Positions 1 to 6,491 of a stretch of DNA of 18,656 bases are shown one piece after another. This stretch comes from Clostridium sp. UBA6758 (GTDB lineage: Bacteria; Bacillota; Clostridia; Clostridiales; Clostridiaceae), in assembly GCA_002453475.1 (NCBI GenBank), contig DKGY01000088.1, positions 19,779 through 38,434 of the forward strand, in the 5' to 3' direction. The notes under the pieces are model-generated. The model was not told the origin of the DNA. It searched no databases and worked only from the letters and a program-made list of their open reading frames with translations. The stretch's first letter is position 1; each line of letters begins with the position of its first letter. The translations under genes and the position numbers were made by a program.

Positions 1-2
1 AG

Positions 3-1082
3 ATATTCAAAGAAAAAAATATTAAACATGGCTCTATTATATCTATAATTCCGACCTTAGGACTAACTGGTATATTTATGTTCTATACAGTTGTTATTGG
101 TTGGGTATTAAAATACTTTTTCATAAGTTTAACTGGTGAAATATTAACTATAAATACAGAGTCTTACTTCACTACTTTTATAAATAGTAATATTGCAGTA
201 TTCTGGCATGGTTTAGCTGTTTTTATAACTTTAGTAATAGTTAGTTTTGGAATTTCTAAGGGTATAGAAAAAATAAATAAAATAATTATGCCTTTATTAT
301 TTATTATATTTATACTTCTAATTGGTAAATCATTAAGTCTACCAGGTTCAATAGAAGGTGTAAAGTATCTTCTTACTCCTGATTGGTCCTACCTTTTAAA
401 CCCAAGTACTTGGGTTATGGCTCTAGGACAAGCCTTTTTCACAGTATCTTTAACAGGATGTTGTATGGTTATGTGTGGTAGTTATACAGATGAAAATTTT
501 GATATACCTAATTGTGCTATCACTACAGCATCATTTGATACTCTGGCTGCTATACTTGCTGCCTTTGTAATAATGCCTGCAGTATTTGCTTTAGAGCTAA
601 ATCCTACTTCTGGACCTGCTTTACTATTTGTAACTGTACCAAATATATTCCAGACTATGAAATTAGGACAAGTAGTAAGTTCTTTATTTTTCTTAAGTAT
701 TATTTTTGCTTCTATTTCATCCTCAATAGCTATGTTAGAGGGACCTGTAGAAGCAATTATGAATTTAACTAATTGGAGTAGAAAGAAAACTACTTATATT
801 ACAGCTACTTTAGCTTTTATACTAGCTATACCATTAAGTTTAAGCAGTTCTTTATTTAACAATTTCACAAACTTTATTACTATAGTGCTATCTCCATTGG
901 GAGCATTAATAACTGCTGTTGTATTCTTCTACATACTTGATAGAAATGAAACTCTAGCTCAGTTAAATTTAGGTTCAAAATATAAAATTGGAATATGGTT
1001 TATGAATTTTGGAAAATATGTTTTTGTACCAACAACTATTATTGTAATAATTTTAGGACTAATATATGGTGGTATTGGTTAA
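3..1082 (+). CDS. Na+-dependent transporter, NSS/SNF family, 5'-truncated by window edge
   Basis: This is a multi-pass membrane protein of the neurotransmitter:sodium symporter (NSS/SNF) family, which imports amino acids or related solutes with Na+. The frame is open to the left window edge, so the true start lies outside; about 359 codons are visible against roughly 440-500 usual for bacterial members. The first residues (..IIPTLGLTGIFM..VIGWVLKY) match the region around TM3. The segment ALGQAFFTVSLTG followed by MCGSYT matches the unwound TM6 of LeuT-type carriers, and about nine further hydrophobic segments follow. The gene ends at a TAA and is followed 17 bp later by a 14-bp perfect hairpin. 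The downstream gene is convergent. The substrate cannot be told from sequence. The family call is confident. Confidence 0.9.
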   Translation: MFKEKNIKHGSIISIIPTLGLTGIFMFYTVVIGWVLKYFFISLTGEILTINTESYFTTFINSNIAVFWHGLAVFITLVIVSFGISKGIEKINKIIMPLLFIIFILLIGKSLSLPGSIEGVKYLLTPDWSYLLNPSTWVMALGQAFFTVSLTGCCMVMCGSYTDENFDIPNCAITTASFDTLAAILAAFVIMPAVFALELNPTSGPALLFVTVPNIFQTMKLGQVVSSLFFLSIIFASISSSIAMLEGPVEAIMNLTNWSRKKTTYITATLAFILAIPLSLSSSLFNNFTNFITIVLSPLGALITAVVFFYILDRNETLAQLNLGSKYKIGIWFMNFGKYVFVPTTIIVIILGLIYGGIG

Positions 1083-1099
1083 TATATAAAGAATTTAAT

Positions 1100-1137
1100 A
1101 AAGCCTATAGTTTTCACAAAATTAAACTATAGGCTTT
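1100..1137 (+). terminator. Hairpin terminator between convergent genes
   Basis: Two perfectly complementary 14-nt arms (1100-1113 and 1124-1137, AAAGCCTATAGTTT and its complement) surround a 10-nt loop. It lies just after the transporter stop and before the end of the convergent DUF2225 gene. The following T-tract is broken by As, so termination strength is uncertain. It could serve both strands. Confidence 0.75.
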
Positions 1138-1223
1138 ATTATAATATTAGTTAAAATCTAAATATTTTGTAGTAGTTGACCACAAGTCTTTTAAATACCT
1201 TATTAATATACAATCATATGTCT

Positions 1224-2036
1224 CTATTCACAAGTAGCTTCATTTACCTTTATCTCTAATTCTTTTGTCAAATCTCTCATATCTCTAGCTTTATCTTTAA
1301 GTTTTTGATCTGCCTTGCTTAAGATAACTCTTCCCAACCATAGTTTTGCATTTGTATAGTCCCCTATTCTTCTATATAACTCACCTATAATATACTGTAA
1401 AGAATAAATACTCAATCCATATATTGGAGTTCGTTCATTTTCATAAGCAATAACAAATCCTTGAAGTGCTTTTTCTAAAAATTCTCTCTCATCTTCTTTC
1501 TTTTCTAAAAGCCTATACATCCATGCAATTTTCAAACAGAGCATGGCCTTTGTACTATCTTTGAATTCCCCTAGAACTGCATTTAGTAACGCAATCTTAT
1601 AACGTTCAATTGCGATCTCTTCATCATAAATTTGAGGATATTCTTTCCCTTGCCATTGATTGCCTATCTTTACAAGTATAACCTCACGCTTATAGGATTG
1701 TATTTTCTGAAAATCATTTTTTAATGCTGCATATCCACATGTTGGACATACCAATACCTCATAAAAATATGGATTTACCCCCTCATATCTTATAAAAGCA
1801 TCTGTATCTTTTGATTTCATTTTGGGAACATATGCCTTTACAACTCTACATGTAAAAGCTTTTAAACAAACTGGACAAGTAACCTTCTTATCATAAAGTA
1901 ATGTATTTATATCAACTTTTGTTGATTTTTTATCTTTTGTTTCTTCATCGTATTTATCTTCTTTCTTTGTGTATAATTCTATATCGTCTTCATAATTAAG
2001 TCCTAAGCATTTTAACGAAGAAAAAATTTTATTCAC
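1224..2036 (-). CDS. DUF2225 family protein with zinc-ribbon-like Cys pairs and TPR-like C-terminus
   Basis: A 270-residue cytoplasmic protein of the DUF2225 family, whose biochemical role is not established. Two CxxC pairs are visible: C54-P-V-C57 and C97-P-T-C100 followed by G-Y. They probably make one zinc-binding ribbon. The rest (about 140-265) is helical with TPR-like spacing (..KAMLCLKIAWMYRLL.., ..GELYRRIGDYTNAKLWLG..), suggesting a protein-interaction surface. Residues 17-42 are a charged, low-complexity linker. The start is GTG, chosen because an AGGGGGC ribosome binding site sits 8-9 nt upstream. No signal peptide or membrane segment is seen. It is probably monocistronic: a terminator and an attachment-like repeat separate it from the methyltransferase gene upstream, and its 3' end converges on the transporter gene. 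Confidence 0.8.
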   Translation of the reverse strand: MNKIFSSLKCLGLNYEDDIELYTKKEDKYDEETKDKKSTKVDINTLLYDKKVTCPVCLKAFTCRVVKAYVPKMKSKDTDAFIRYEGVNPYFYEVLVCPTCGYAALKNDFQKIQSYKREVILVKIGNQWQGKEYPQIYDEEIAIERYKIALLNAVLGEFKDSTKAMLCLKIAWMYRLLEKKEDEREFLEKALQGFVIAYENERTPIYGLSIYSLQYIIGELYRRIGDYTNAKLWLGRVILSKADQKLKDKARDMRDLTKELEIKVNEATCE

Positions 2037-2205
2037 CCTAAGTTGCCCCCTACTTTAGTAATATTCTTCATTTATCACACGCTATAGCAATCTAAACTAA
2101 CAAGTGTATTTAAATATATGTAATTTTACTACCATAAATTTATATTATATCAAATTAATATAAAAAAACAAAGGTTTATTACAATATAATTTTATACACA
2201 CAAAA

Positions 2206-2232
2206 AACTCCAGACTACTCAAGGTTGGAGTT
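2206..2232 (-). terminator. Terminator downstream of the methyltransferase gene
   Basis: On the minus strand the arms AACTCCA (2232-2226) and TGGAGTT (2212-2206) flank a 13-nt loop and run directly into a T-stretch (2207-2202). The position, about 110 bp after the methyltransferase stop, fits a transcription end for that gene. The att-like repeat lies between the stop codon and this terminator. Confidence 0.65.
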
Positions 2233-2274
2233 AATTTTTTTAAATCATTTATTATTAAACTTTCGTAAATTTAG

Positions 2275-2299
2275 CATTTATTTATTGTACAATTCATCC
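2275..2299 (-). repeat. att-like copy A of the rlmH 3' end (distal island boundary candidate)
   Basis: The plus-strand bases 2281-2299 (tttattgtacaattcatcc) align with the end of rlmH (tttatggtacggttcacc) with three substitutions and one inserted base. The 16 bases 2275-2290 (CATTTATTTATTGTAC) are identical to copy D at 10437-10452. The orientation is the same as in rlmH. It is the copy furthest from rlmH, so it is the best candidate for the outer edge of the island. Confidence 0.5.
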
Positions 2300-2344
2300 T
2301 ATCTCACTCAAGTGAGTAATCTATAAATAAAAATACTTCTTATT

Positions 2345-3139
2345 CTAATAATTAAGTAAAATATTTCCTGTCTTATTAGACATTTCCAATTTCTTAGCAA
2401 CAACAAGGAATCTATGCTCTGTTCCTTCTATATATCCAATCTCATTTAATTCTCTTTCTACTTTACATAAGTTTTCAAAGCAAGCATCAACAGAAAAATC
2501 CGGAAACTCCCATTCTATTATCCTTGCAAAGTATACCAACGCTCCTGTATCATAAAAACGTATAGGAGTAAATGACTCTTCAGATTGAAGAATTTCAAAT
2601 CCGTTATCTTTAAAAGCTTTAATATTATGCTTCAAATCATGAGTCGGATATGATGGCTTAAAATTATTGATTAACTTTTCTGATAAATCAACATCATTTT
2701 TTACACCTACCTGTTGAGTAATAAAATACCCACCTGTCTTTAAGATTCTATTAACTTCACTAATATCATAGGATTCATGTCTATTAATTATTATATCGAA
2801 AGAAGCATCTTCAAATGGCAATATTGCATCATCAAATACTTCCCTAACTGTTATCCCAAGTGGTTTTAGTTTCTCCTCACAAATTGCAACATTAGGTGGA
2901 TATGCCTCTGTTACAGCCGTATTATAAAATGGATGGTCCAAAGTAAGTAGGAATTCTCCTCCTCCTGTCCCCATATCTAAAAGTTTATGTTCTGCTTTTA
3001 AATAAGACAATAATATTTTTTCATAATCCCACGGTATATGTTCTCCATCCCACCTACCATCAAGATACGAAAAATCCCATCCTTGAAACACCTGCTTTTC
3101 CTCATTTTTTAAATAATTTTTAAACTCTTCTCTATTCAT
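2345..3139 (-). CDS. Class I SAM-dependent methyltransferase
   Basis: A 264-residue soluble protein with a Rossmann-type methyltransferase core. Motif I is LLDMGTGGGEFL (residues 53-64). The strand-2 acidic residue that usually binds the SAM ribose is probably E78 (VTEAYPPN). Motif IV falls around PFEDASFDIIINRHE (about 108-121), and ILKTGGYFI matches the post-motif region of the Methyltransf_11 group. The N-terminal 45 residues (..GWDFSYLDGRWDGE..) and C-terminal 100 probably form the substrate lid. The substrate is unknown; small-molecule, antibiotic or RNA targets are all possible. The ATG start follows an AAAAGGAG ribosome binding site by 7 nt. A structured leader (3141-3254) and a candidate promoter (3281-3308) precede it, and an att-like repeat and terminator follow it. 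Confidence 0.85.
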   Translation of the reverse strand: MNREEFKNYLKNEEKQVFQGWDFSYLDGRWDGEHIPWDYEKILLSYLKAEHKLLDMGTGGGEFLLTLDHPFYNTAVTEAYPPNVAICEEKLKPLGITVREVFDDAILPFEDASFDIIINRHESYDISEVNRILKTGGYFITQQVGVKNDVDLSEKLINNFKPSYPTHDLKHNIKAFKDNGFEILQSEESFTPIRFYDTGALVYFARIIEWEFPDFSVDACFENLCKVERELNEIGYIEGTEHRFLVVAKKLEMSNKTGNILLNY

Positions 3140-3140
3140 T

Positions 3141-3254
3141 TAACTACTCCTTTTCATAATATAATAAATATGATAATTTAATTTGAAAAGTAATGCAGTT
3201 AACTGATAACAATATCTCATTATCTCAGTACAATCTGCTATCAGATTACATTAA
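3141..3254 (-). repeat. 114-bp direct repeat copy 1 = methyltransferase 5' leader
   Basis: This stretch recurs at 5353-5467 with eight substitutions and one indel (about 92% identity, counted by eye). Read on the minus strand it is the untranslated leader of the methyltransferase gene and includes its ribosome binding site. It can fold: an outer stem pairs 3194-3202 with 3251-3259 (9 bp), one hairpin pairs 3232-3237 with 3242-3247, and another pairs 3205-3209 with 3220-3224. Together these make a three-way junction. It could be a cis-regulatory RNA, but no known riboswitch class was recognised. Confidence 0.8.
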
Positions 3255-3280
3255 CTGCACTGAGTAGTTACCTAGTTTGT

Positions 3281-3308
3281 TTATCATAATGAGTTTCACC
3301 TCTTTCAA
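3281..3308 (-). promoter_or_regulatory. Candidate promoter of the methyltransferase gene
   Basis: On the minus strand TTGAAA (3308-3303) is followed after 16 bp by TGATAA (3286-3281), a fair sigma-A match. Transcription would start near 3274, about 20 nt before the foldable leader, giving an untranslated leader of about 135 nt. Confidence 0.4.
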
Positions 3309-3423
3309 ACGCTATATATAAATCTTATCATGAAAATTATGTTATTTCATTATAAAATTTACATATAGTTAATAGAAATAAAAAGATATTTGAATTTTAA
3401 AAAACATTGATACAAAATTAACA

Positions 3424-3452
3424 TTGATTATACAGAAAATGTATTGTATAAT
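3424..3452 (+). promoter_or_regulatory. Sigma-A-like promoter of the cytolysin gene
   Basis: TTGATT (3424-3429) and a perfect TATAAT (3447-3452) are separated by the optimal 17 bp. The start codon lies 86 nt after the -10 box, leaving an AT-rich leader of about 75-80 nt. The ribosome binding site AGGGGG lies about 8 nt before the GTG. Confidence 0.65.
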
Positions 3453-3537
3453 ATATACAAATATAAAACAATAGCAAAAATAACAATATTTGTTCATAAA
3501 GAGCATTTATTAATATATTTAAAAGGGGGCAACTAGT

Positions 3538-5067
3538 GTGAAATTCTTAAATTATACAAAGAAATTTAAATTATTGATATGCTTGTTAGTTAGTTTTTGC
3601 ATTATTCAACAGCCACTTATCATCTTTGCTGAAGGACCTGCAGCTAAATCAGTGAGCCAACTAAGCCCATCAGAAGAAATTGATAGTGGTATAGCAAACT
3701 TAAATTATGATAGAAATCAAATCCTGGCATCAAATGGTGATAGTATAGAAAGTTTTGTTCCAAAAGAAGGCTTAGGATCAAAAGGAAAATTTGTAGTAAT
3801 TGAACGCAATAAGAAATCACTTACAACTTCGCCAGTAGACATTTCAATTATTGATTCTATGACTGATCGCACATATCCTGGAGCATTACAACTTGCCGAT
3901 AATGGTTTTGTTGAAAACCAACCTAATTTATTGGTGTGTAAAAGAAAACCTTTAAATATTAGTATAGATTTACCAGGTATGAAAAAAGAGAATACAGTAA
4001 CAGTTGAAAATCCAACATATGCTAATGTGTCTGGAGAAATAGATGGGTTAATATCTACTTGGAATGAGAAATACTCAACAACACATACACTGCCTGCAAG
4101 AATGCAGTACTCAGAATCTATGGTTTATAGCAAATCTCAGCTATCAAGTGCTCTGAATGTTAACGCTAAAGTTATGAATGGTTCACTTGGAATTGATTTT
4201 GATGCAATTTCAAATGGAGAAAAGAAAGTTATGGTTGCCGCATATAAGCAAATATTTTATACCGTAAGTGCAGAGCTTCCTAACAATCCATCAAATCTTT
4301 TTGATGATAGCGTTACTTTTAAAGAGTTAACGCGTAAAGGAGTAAGTAATTCAGCACCACCTGTTATGGTATCAAATGTAGCCTATGGTAGAACAATTTA
4401 TGTTAAATTAGAAACAACCTCTAAAAGCAAGGATGTACAAGCTGCATTTAAAGCATTGCTTAATGATAATAGCGTAGAGGCTAAATCAAAATATAATGAT
4501 ATTTTGGAAGAAAGCTCATATACTGCTGTTGTATTAGGTGGAGATTCTAAAGAGCATAACAAGATTATTACAAAGGATTTTGAAGAAATACGAAATGTAA
4601 TTAAAAATAATGCTGAATTTAATCCTAAAAATCCAGCATATCCTATATCATATACAAGTGTCTTCTTAAAAGATAATTCAGTTGCAGCAGTTCATAACAA
4701 AACTGATTATATTGAAACTACATCTACTGAATATTCTAAAGGAAAAATAAATCTTGACCATTACGGTGCATATGTTGCTCAGTTCGATATATCTTGGGAT
4801 GAATTTTCCTATGATGAGAATGGACAAGAAGTACTGGAACATAAAACATGGGATGGAAGTTGGGAGGACAAAACAGCTCATTACTCTACAGTAATTCCAC
4901 TTCCAGCTAATGCAAAAAATATAAGAATTTTTGCAAGAGAGTGTACAGGTCTTGCTTGGGAATGGTGGAGAACAGTTATTAATGAATATAATGTTCCATT
5001 GACAAATGAAATAAATGTTTCAATTGGAGGAACTACACTATATCCAACAGCTAATATTAGTCATTAA
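3538..5067 (+). CDS. Cholesterol-dependent cytolysin (perfringolysin O-like, secreted pore-forming toxin)
   Basis: This 509-residue secreted toxin binds cholesterol-rich host membranes, oligomerises and forms large beta-barrel pores. A signal peptide is clear ([23 protein letters not shown], cleavage near residue 31 before EGP). The mature protein follows perfringolysin O closely from start to end as recalled. The undecapeptide [11 protein letters not shown] is intact at 468-478, including the cysteine behind thiol activation. The Thr500-Leu501 cholesterol-recognition pair sits at the same offset as in perfringolysin (T490-L491). The GTG start at 3538 is supported by AGGGGG upstream. In proteolytic C. 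botulinum/C. sporogenes such proteins are called botulinolysin/sporogenolysin; which one this is cannot be decided here. The gene is alone between direct repeats, followed by kinase and ABC gene scraps. Confidence 0.97.
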   Translation: MKFLNYTKKFKLLICLLVSFCIIQQPLIIFAEGPAAKSVSQLSPSEEIDSGIANLNYDRNQILASNGDSIESFVPKEGLGSKGKFVVIERNKKSLTTSPVDISIIDSMTDRTYPGALQLADNGFVENQPNLLVCKRKPLNISIDLPGMKKENTVTVENPTYANVSGEIDGLISTWNEKYSTTHTLPARMQYSESMVYSKSQLSSALNVNAKVMNGSLGIDFDAISNGEKKVMVAAYKQIFYTVSAELPNNPSNLFDDSVTFKELTRKGVSNSAPPVMVSNVAYGRTIYVKLETTSKSKDVQAAFKALLNDNSVEAKSKYNDILEESSYTAVVLGGDSKEHNKIITKDFEEIRNVIKNNAEFNPKNPAYPISYTSVFLKDNSVAAVHNKTDYIETTSTEYSKGKINLDHYGAYVAQFDISWDEFSYDENGQEVLEHKTWDGSWEDKTAHYSTVIPLPANAKNIRIFARECTGLAWEWWRTVINEYNVPLTNEINVSIGGTTLYPTANISH

Positions 5068-5193
5068 TTATCAGGCTCAGGACTAGGACTTGCTATTGCC
5101 AAAGAAATTGTTCAGCGCCATGGTGAAACATTAGAAACAGAAAGCGTAAATAGTCATACAACCTTTAATGTTAATTTACCAAACTCTTTATAA
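5068..5193 (+). pseudogene. 3' scrap of a sensor histidine kinase gene
   Basis: Directly after the cytolysin TAA, in the same frame, 41 codons read LSGSGLGLAIAKEIVQRHG.. and end with a stop. SGSGLGLAIAKEIVQRHGG-like sequence is the G2 box and last helix of the HATPase_c domain of sensor kinases. No start codon or upstream kinase sequence is present, so the rest was lost when the cytolysin gene was joined here. It is a remnant of a two-component sensor and is unlikely to be translated except by stop readthrough. Confidence 0.85.
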
Positions 5194-5210
5194 AACCTAT
5201 ATAAAAGGTG

Positions 5211-5271
5211 AATAAACCTTTGTCCTATCATTGATAGACTAATGATAAGACAAGGGTTTATTCATTTTTTT
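5211..5271 (+). terminator. Strong intrinsic terminator after cytolysin/kinase scrap
   Basis: Arms of 22 nt (5211-5232 and 5241-5262) pair with one G-U and one mismatch around an 8-nt loop. They are followed by a run of eight Ts (5264-5271). It probably was the end of the former kinase gene and now ends cytolysin transcripts. Confidence 0.85.
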
Positions 5272-5284
5272 ATGAGGACTGAAA

Positions 5285-5352
5285 ATGGAATTAAGGATTG
5301 ATAAAGTAACAAAAGTATTTAAAGATTTAAAGTCTGTAAAAGGTGTTGATTC
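5285..5352 (+). pseudogene. 5' scrap of an ABC transporter ATP-binding subunit gene
   Basis: An ATG with a weak GAGGAC site upstream begins MELRIDKVTKVFKDLKSVKG, the typical first strand of an ABC ATPase, just ahead of where the Walker A motif would follow. After about 23 codons the homology stops at the edge of the 114-bp repeat, and a stop occurs in frame at 5369-5371. In Firmicutes such ATPases often follow a kinase gene in peptide-antibiotic resistance operons, which matches the kinase scrap just upstream. It is non-functional. Confidence 0.75.
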
Positions 5353-5467
5353 TAACTACTCCTTTTCATAATATACTAAATATAATAATTTAATTTGAAA
5401 AGTAATGCAGTTAACTAATAACAAATATCTTATTATCTCAATAAAATCTACTGTCAGATTACATTAA
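5353..5467 (-). repeat. 114-bp direct repeat copy 2 (orphan methyltransferase leader)
   Basis: This is the second copy of the leader at 3141-3254, in the same orientation. It keeps the ribosome binding site AAAAGGAGTAGTTA, but the ATG and coding sequence after it have been replaced by the ABC scrap. Both inner hairpins are kept: 5445-5450 with 5455-5460, and 5417-5421 with 5433-5437, each with one G-C changed to G-U in RNA. The left arm of the outer stem is lost where the similarity ends at 5467. Confidence 0.8.
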
Positions 5468-5480
5468 AGCTTTCAATCTT

Positions 5481-6098
5481 TTATTCCCTTTCACTGAAAA
5501 AGTCATCACAAAACTTATACCACTTTATCTTATATTCTTCATGGGATATTAATTCAAGATCATAGGGTGAATAAACTTTTCTTTTCCTTGCTTCTTCTAC
5601 AAAGCCCTCTAGATAATCACCTGGTTCTGTCAGATATCCTTTTACTTTGGAATACCCCTTACTTACTGCATAATGAAGTCTAGTATGTCCATCCAAAGAT
5701 ATAAAAGAATCCTTTATTTTTGCTAAAGGAACAGTAATATCTTCTCCACTCTTTATAAAAGACTCTACAGCTTTAACTTTGTCTATATCCACAAAAAACT
5801 GTGAAGGCTGAATATCCTTAATAGTTATATGAAATATATTAATAGGTGTAAAAGCTTTTATTAATTTCATACTTTTGTCATAGAAATTAATAATGTGCTC
5901 AGAATAAAATCTAAATTTATCTATCAATTGAAACACATCAATCTCCTTATCAAAGAATACAATTGCAGAATCTTTATTTATTATTTTAAAGCTGCATTTA
6001 TACTTTTCATCAACAATAAAAGCACCATGCTGATTTAAGATATCTTTATCAAACCTATCATCCTCATAGCTATTAATTCTTTGTATTTTATGGTTCAT
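5481..6098 (-). CDS. Small protein with ParB/sulfiredoxin-like domain
   Basis: A 205-residue cytoplasmic protein. Residues about 92-160 look like the ParB/Srx fold: IKDIQPSQFF.., a helix, then VPLAKIKDSFISLDGHTRL with the conserved D136-G-H-T-R140 turn, then a helix and KGY. In related proteins the D/E-G-x-x-R turn binds nucleotide phosphates, and such domains are nucleotide-binding switches, nucleases or kinases. The N-terminal 90 residues (an alpha/beta stretch rich in aromatic residues) were not recognised. No helix-turn-helix follows, so a partition protein is unlikely. The start ATG is preceded by GGAAGTGAG. It stands alone between the orphan leader and the att-like copies at 6299 and 6425. 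Function is unknown; the domain call is moderate. Confidence 0.6.
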   Translation of the reverse strand: MNHKIQRINSYEDDRFDKDILNQHGAFIVDEKYKCSFKIINKDSAIVFFDKEIDVFQLIDKFRFYSEHIINFYDKSMKLIKAFTPINIFHITIKDIQPSQFFVDIDKVKAVESFIKSGEDITVPLAKIKDSFISLDGHTRLHYAVSKGYSKVKGYLTEPGDYLEGFVEEARKRKVYSPYDLELISHEEYKIKWYKFCDDFFSERE

Positions 6099-6151
6099 TT
6101 TCTCACTTCCGCTCTACAAGTATATCTATATTTTACACAAAAATTATATAA

Positions 6152-6271
6152 GAGTATCTATTGATAAACTTATATATATTTCCTTATTTTGATGTAGGAC
6201 TTTATATGATTGCAATGATTATTTCAACAAAACAAGTTAAGAAAGTAATGAGGACACATGATAAGTTTTAA
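6152..6271 (+). pseudogene. Possible 3' scrap of a membrane-protein gene
   Basis: An open stretch of 39 codons without start begins after a TAA and reads EYLLINLYIFPYFDVGLYM.. then IISTKQVKKVMRTHDKF and a stop. A hydrophobic segment followed by a basic tail is what the C-terminus of a permease looks like. It is short and could be chance in AT-rich DNA. Confidence 0.3.
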
Positions 6272-6298
6272 TTATACTATATTTAAATATCCTTCTTT

Positions 6299-6320
6299 CT
6301 TATGATACGGTATTTTCACC
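6299..6320 (-). repeat. att-like copy B' (degenerate)
   Basis: The plus strand reads cttatgatacggtattttcacc. It matches the rlmH-end pattern TATGRTACGGT..TTCACC with three extra bases in the middle and lies about 105 bp from copy B in the same orientation. It is weaker than B, C or D and could be chance. Confidence 0.35.
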
Positions 6321-6424
6321 TAAAAAAATAGTCTTAGGCAAACTATAGCTTAAGTTAAATGAAACTCCTTCTCTCATGCGTTCGAATGAGTAAGTTCACC
6401 TAACCAAATATAAAATTTGGAGGC

Positions 6425-6470
6425 TCACTTATGGTACAGTTCTCCGTAACGGTTATTACGTAGAACCGTT
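6425..6470 (-). repeat. att-like copy B of the rlmH 3' end
   Basis: Bases 6425-6445 match rlmH bases 11028-11048 at 18 of 21 positions. On the minus strand they would encode Gly-Glu-Leu-Tyr-His-Lys-stop, against Gly-Glu-Pro-Tyr-His-Lys-stop in rlmH. It is followed by CGTAACGGTT and a hairpin (AACGGTT 6448-6454 with AACCGTT 6464-6470). The CCGTAACGG part is shared with copy C but not with rlmH. It lies 22 bp after the end of the AraC-type gene. Confidence 0.65.
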
Positions 6471-6491
6471 AAAGTAATACATTAAGTGAAA

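Larger units (their letters stand above)
2037..2344. other. Intergenic region: DUF2225 promoter area, terminator, att-like repeat
   Basis: This 308-bp gap holds the AT-rich upstream region of the DUF2225 gene, a minus-strand terminator at 2206-2232, an rlmH-end-like repeat at 2275-2299 and a small inverted repeat CTCACT/AGTGAG at 2303-2316. No open frame of interest was found on either strand. Confidence 0.6.
3255..3537. other. Divergent promoter region between methyltransferase and cytolysin genes
   Basis: This very AT-rich stretch holds the candidate minus-strand promoter of the methyltransferase gene and the plus-strand cytolysin promoter at 3424-3452. With the 114-bp repeat it makes up the 398-bp gap. 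An 8-nt direct repeat ACATTGAT occurs at 3404-3411 and 3421-3428, the second overlapping the -35 box. No VirR box of the C. perfringens type was found. Confidence 0.5.
5068..5480. other. Scarred intergenic region after the cytolysin gene
   Basis: In order this 413-bp stretch holds the 3' scrap of a histidine kinase gene (5068-5193), a strong terminator (5211-5271), the 5' scrap of an ABC transporter ATPase gene (5285-5352) and the second copy of the 114-bp repeat (5353-5467). The last 13 bases precede the stop of the next minus-strand gene. Confidence 0.75.
6099..6491. other. Intergenic region with two att-like copies and a coding scrap
   Basis: This 393-bp gap contains a possible plus-strand membrane-protein tail (6152-6271), att-like copy B' (6299-6320), a CTCAT/ATGAG inverted repeat (6373-6390), a CCAAAT/ATTTGG inverted repeat (6404-6420) and the better att-like copy B with its hairpin (6425-6470). 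No complete gene was found. Confidence 0.6.

Noticed and set aside
2068..2085. Weak rlmH-end similarity just upstream of the DUF2225 gene (minus strand GCGTGTGATAAATGA)
   Set aside because: Only about 13 of 18 positions match and mostly A/T; it lacks the GTAC and TTCACC parts, so chance is likely.
3140..3220. A 26-codon leader-peptide frame (minus strand) ending just before the methyltransferase start
   Set aside because: No ribosome binding site precedes its ATG, and the ATG is lost in the second repeat copy, so an erm-like translation attenuator is not supported.
3281..3308. Another possible att-like copy (minus strand AGGTGAAA..ATGATAAAC) similar to copy B'
   Set aside because: The match to the rlmH end is poor, and the bases are better explained as the -35/-10 boxes of the methyltransferase promoter.
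3255..3537. VirR boxes upstream of the cytolysin gene
   Set aside because: No CCAGTT-type pair was found on either strand of the upstream region.
3524..3540. Same AGGGGGCAACT string before the GTG starts of both the cytolysin and DUF2225 genes
   Set aside because: It is most simply two strong ribosome binding sites; flanking bases do not match, so no shared regulation is claimed.
4678..4881. 67-codon minus-strand frame inside the cytolysin gene
   Set aside because: It is antisense to a conserved toxin domain, with no ribosome binding site or recognisable features.
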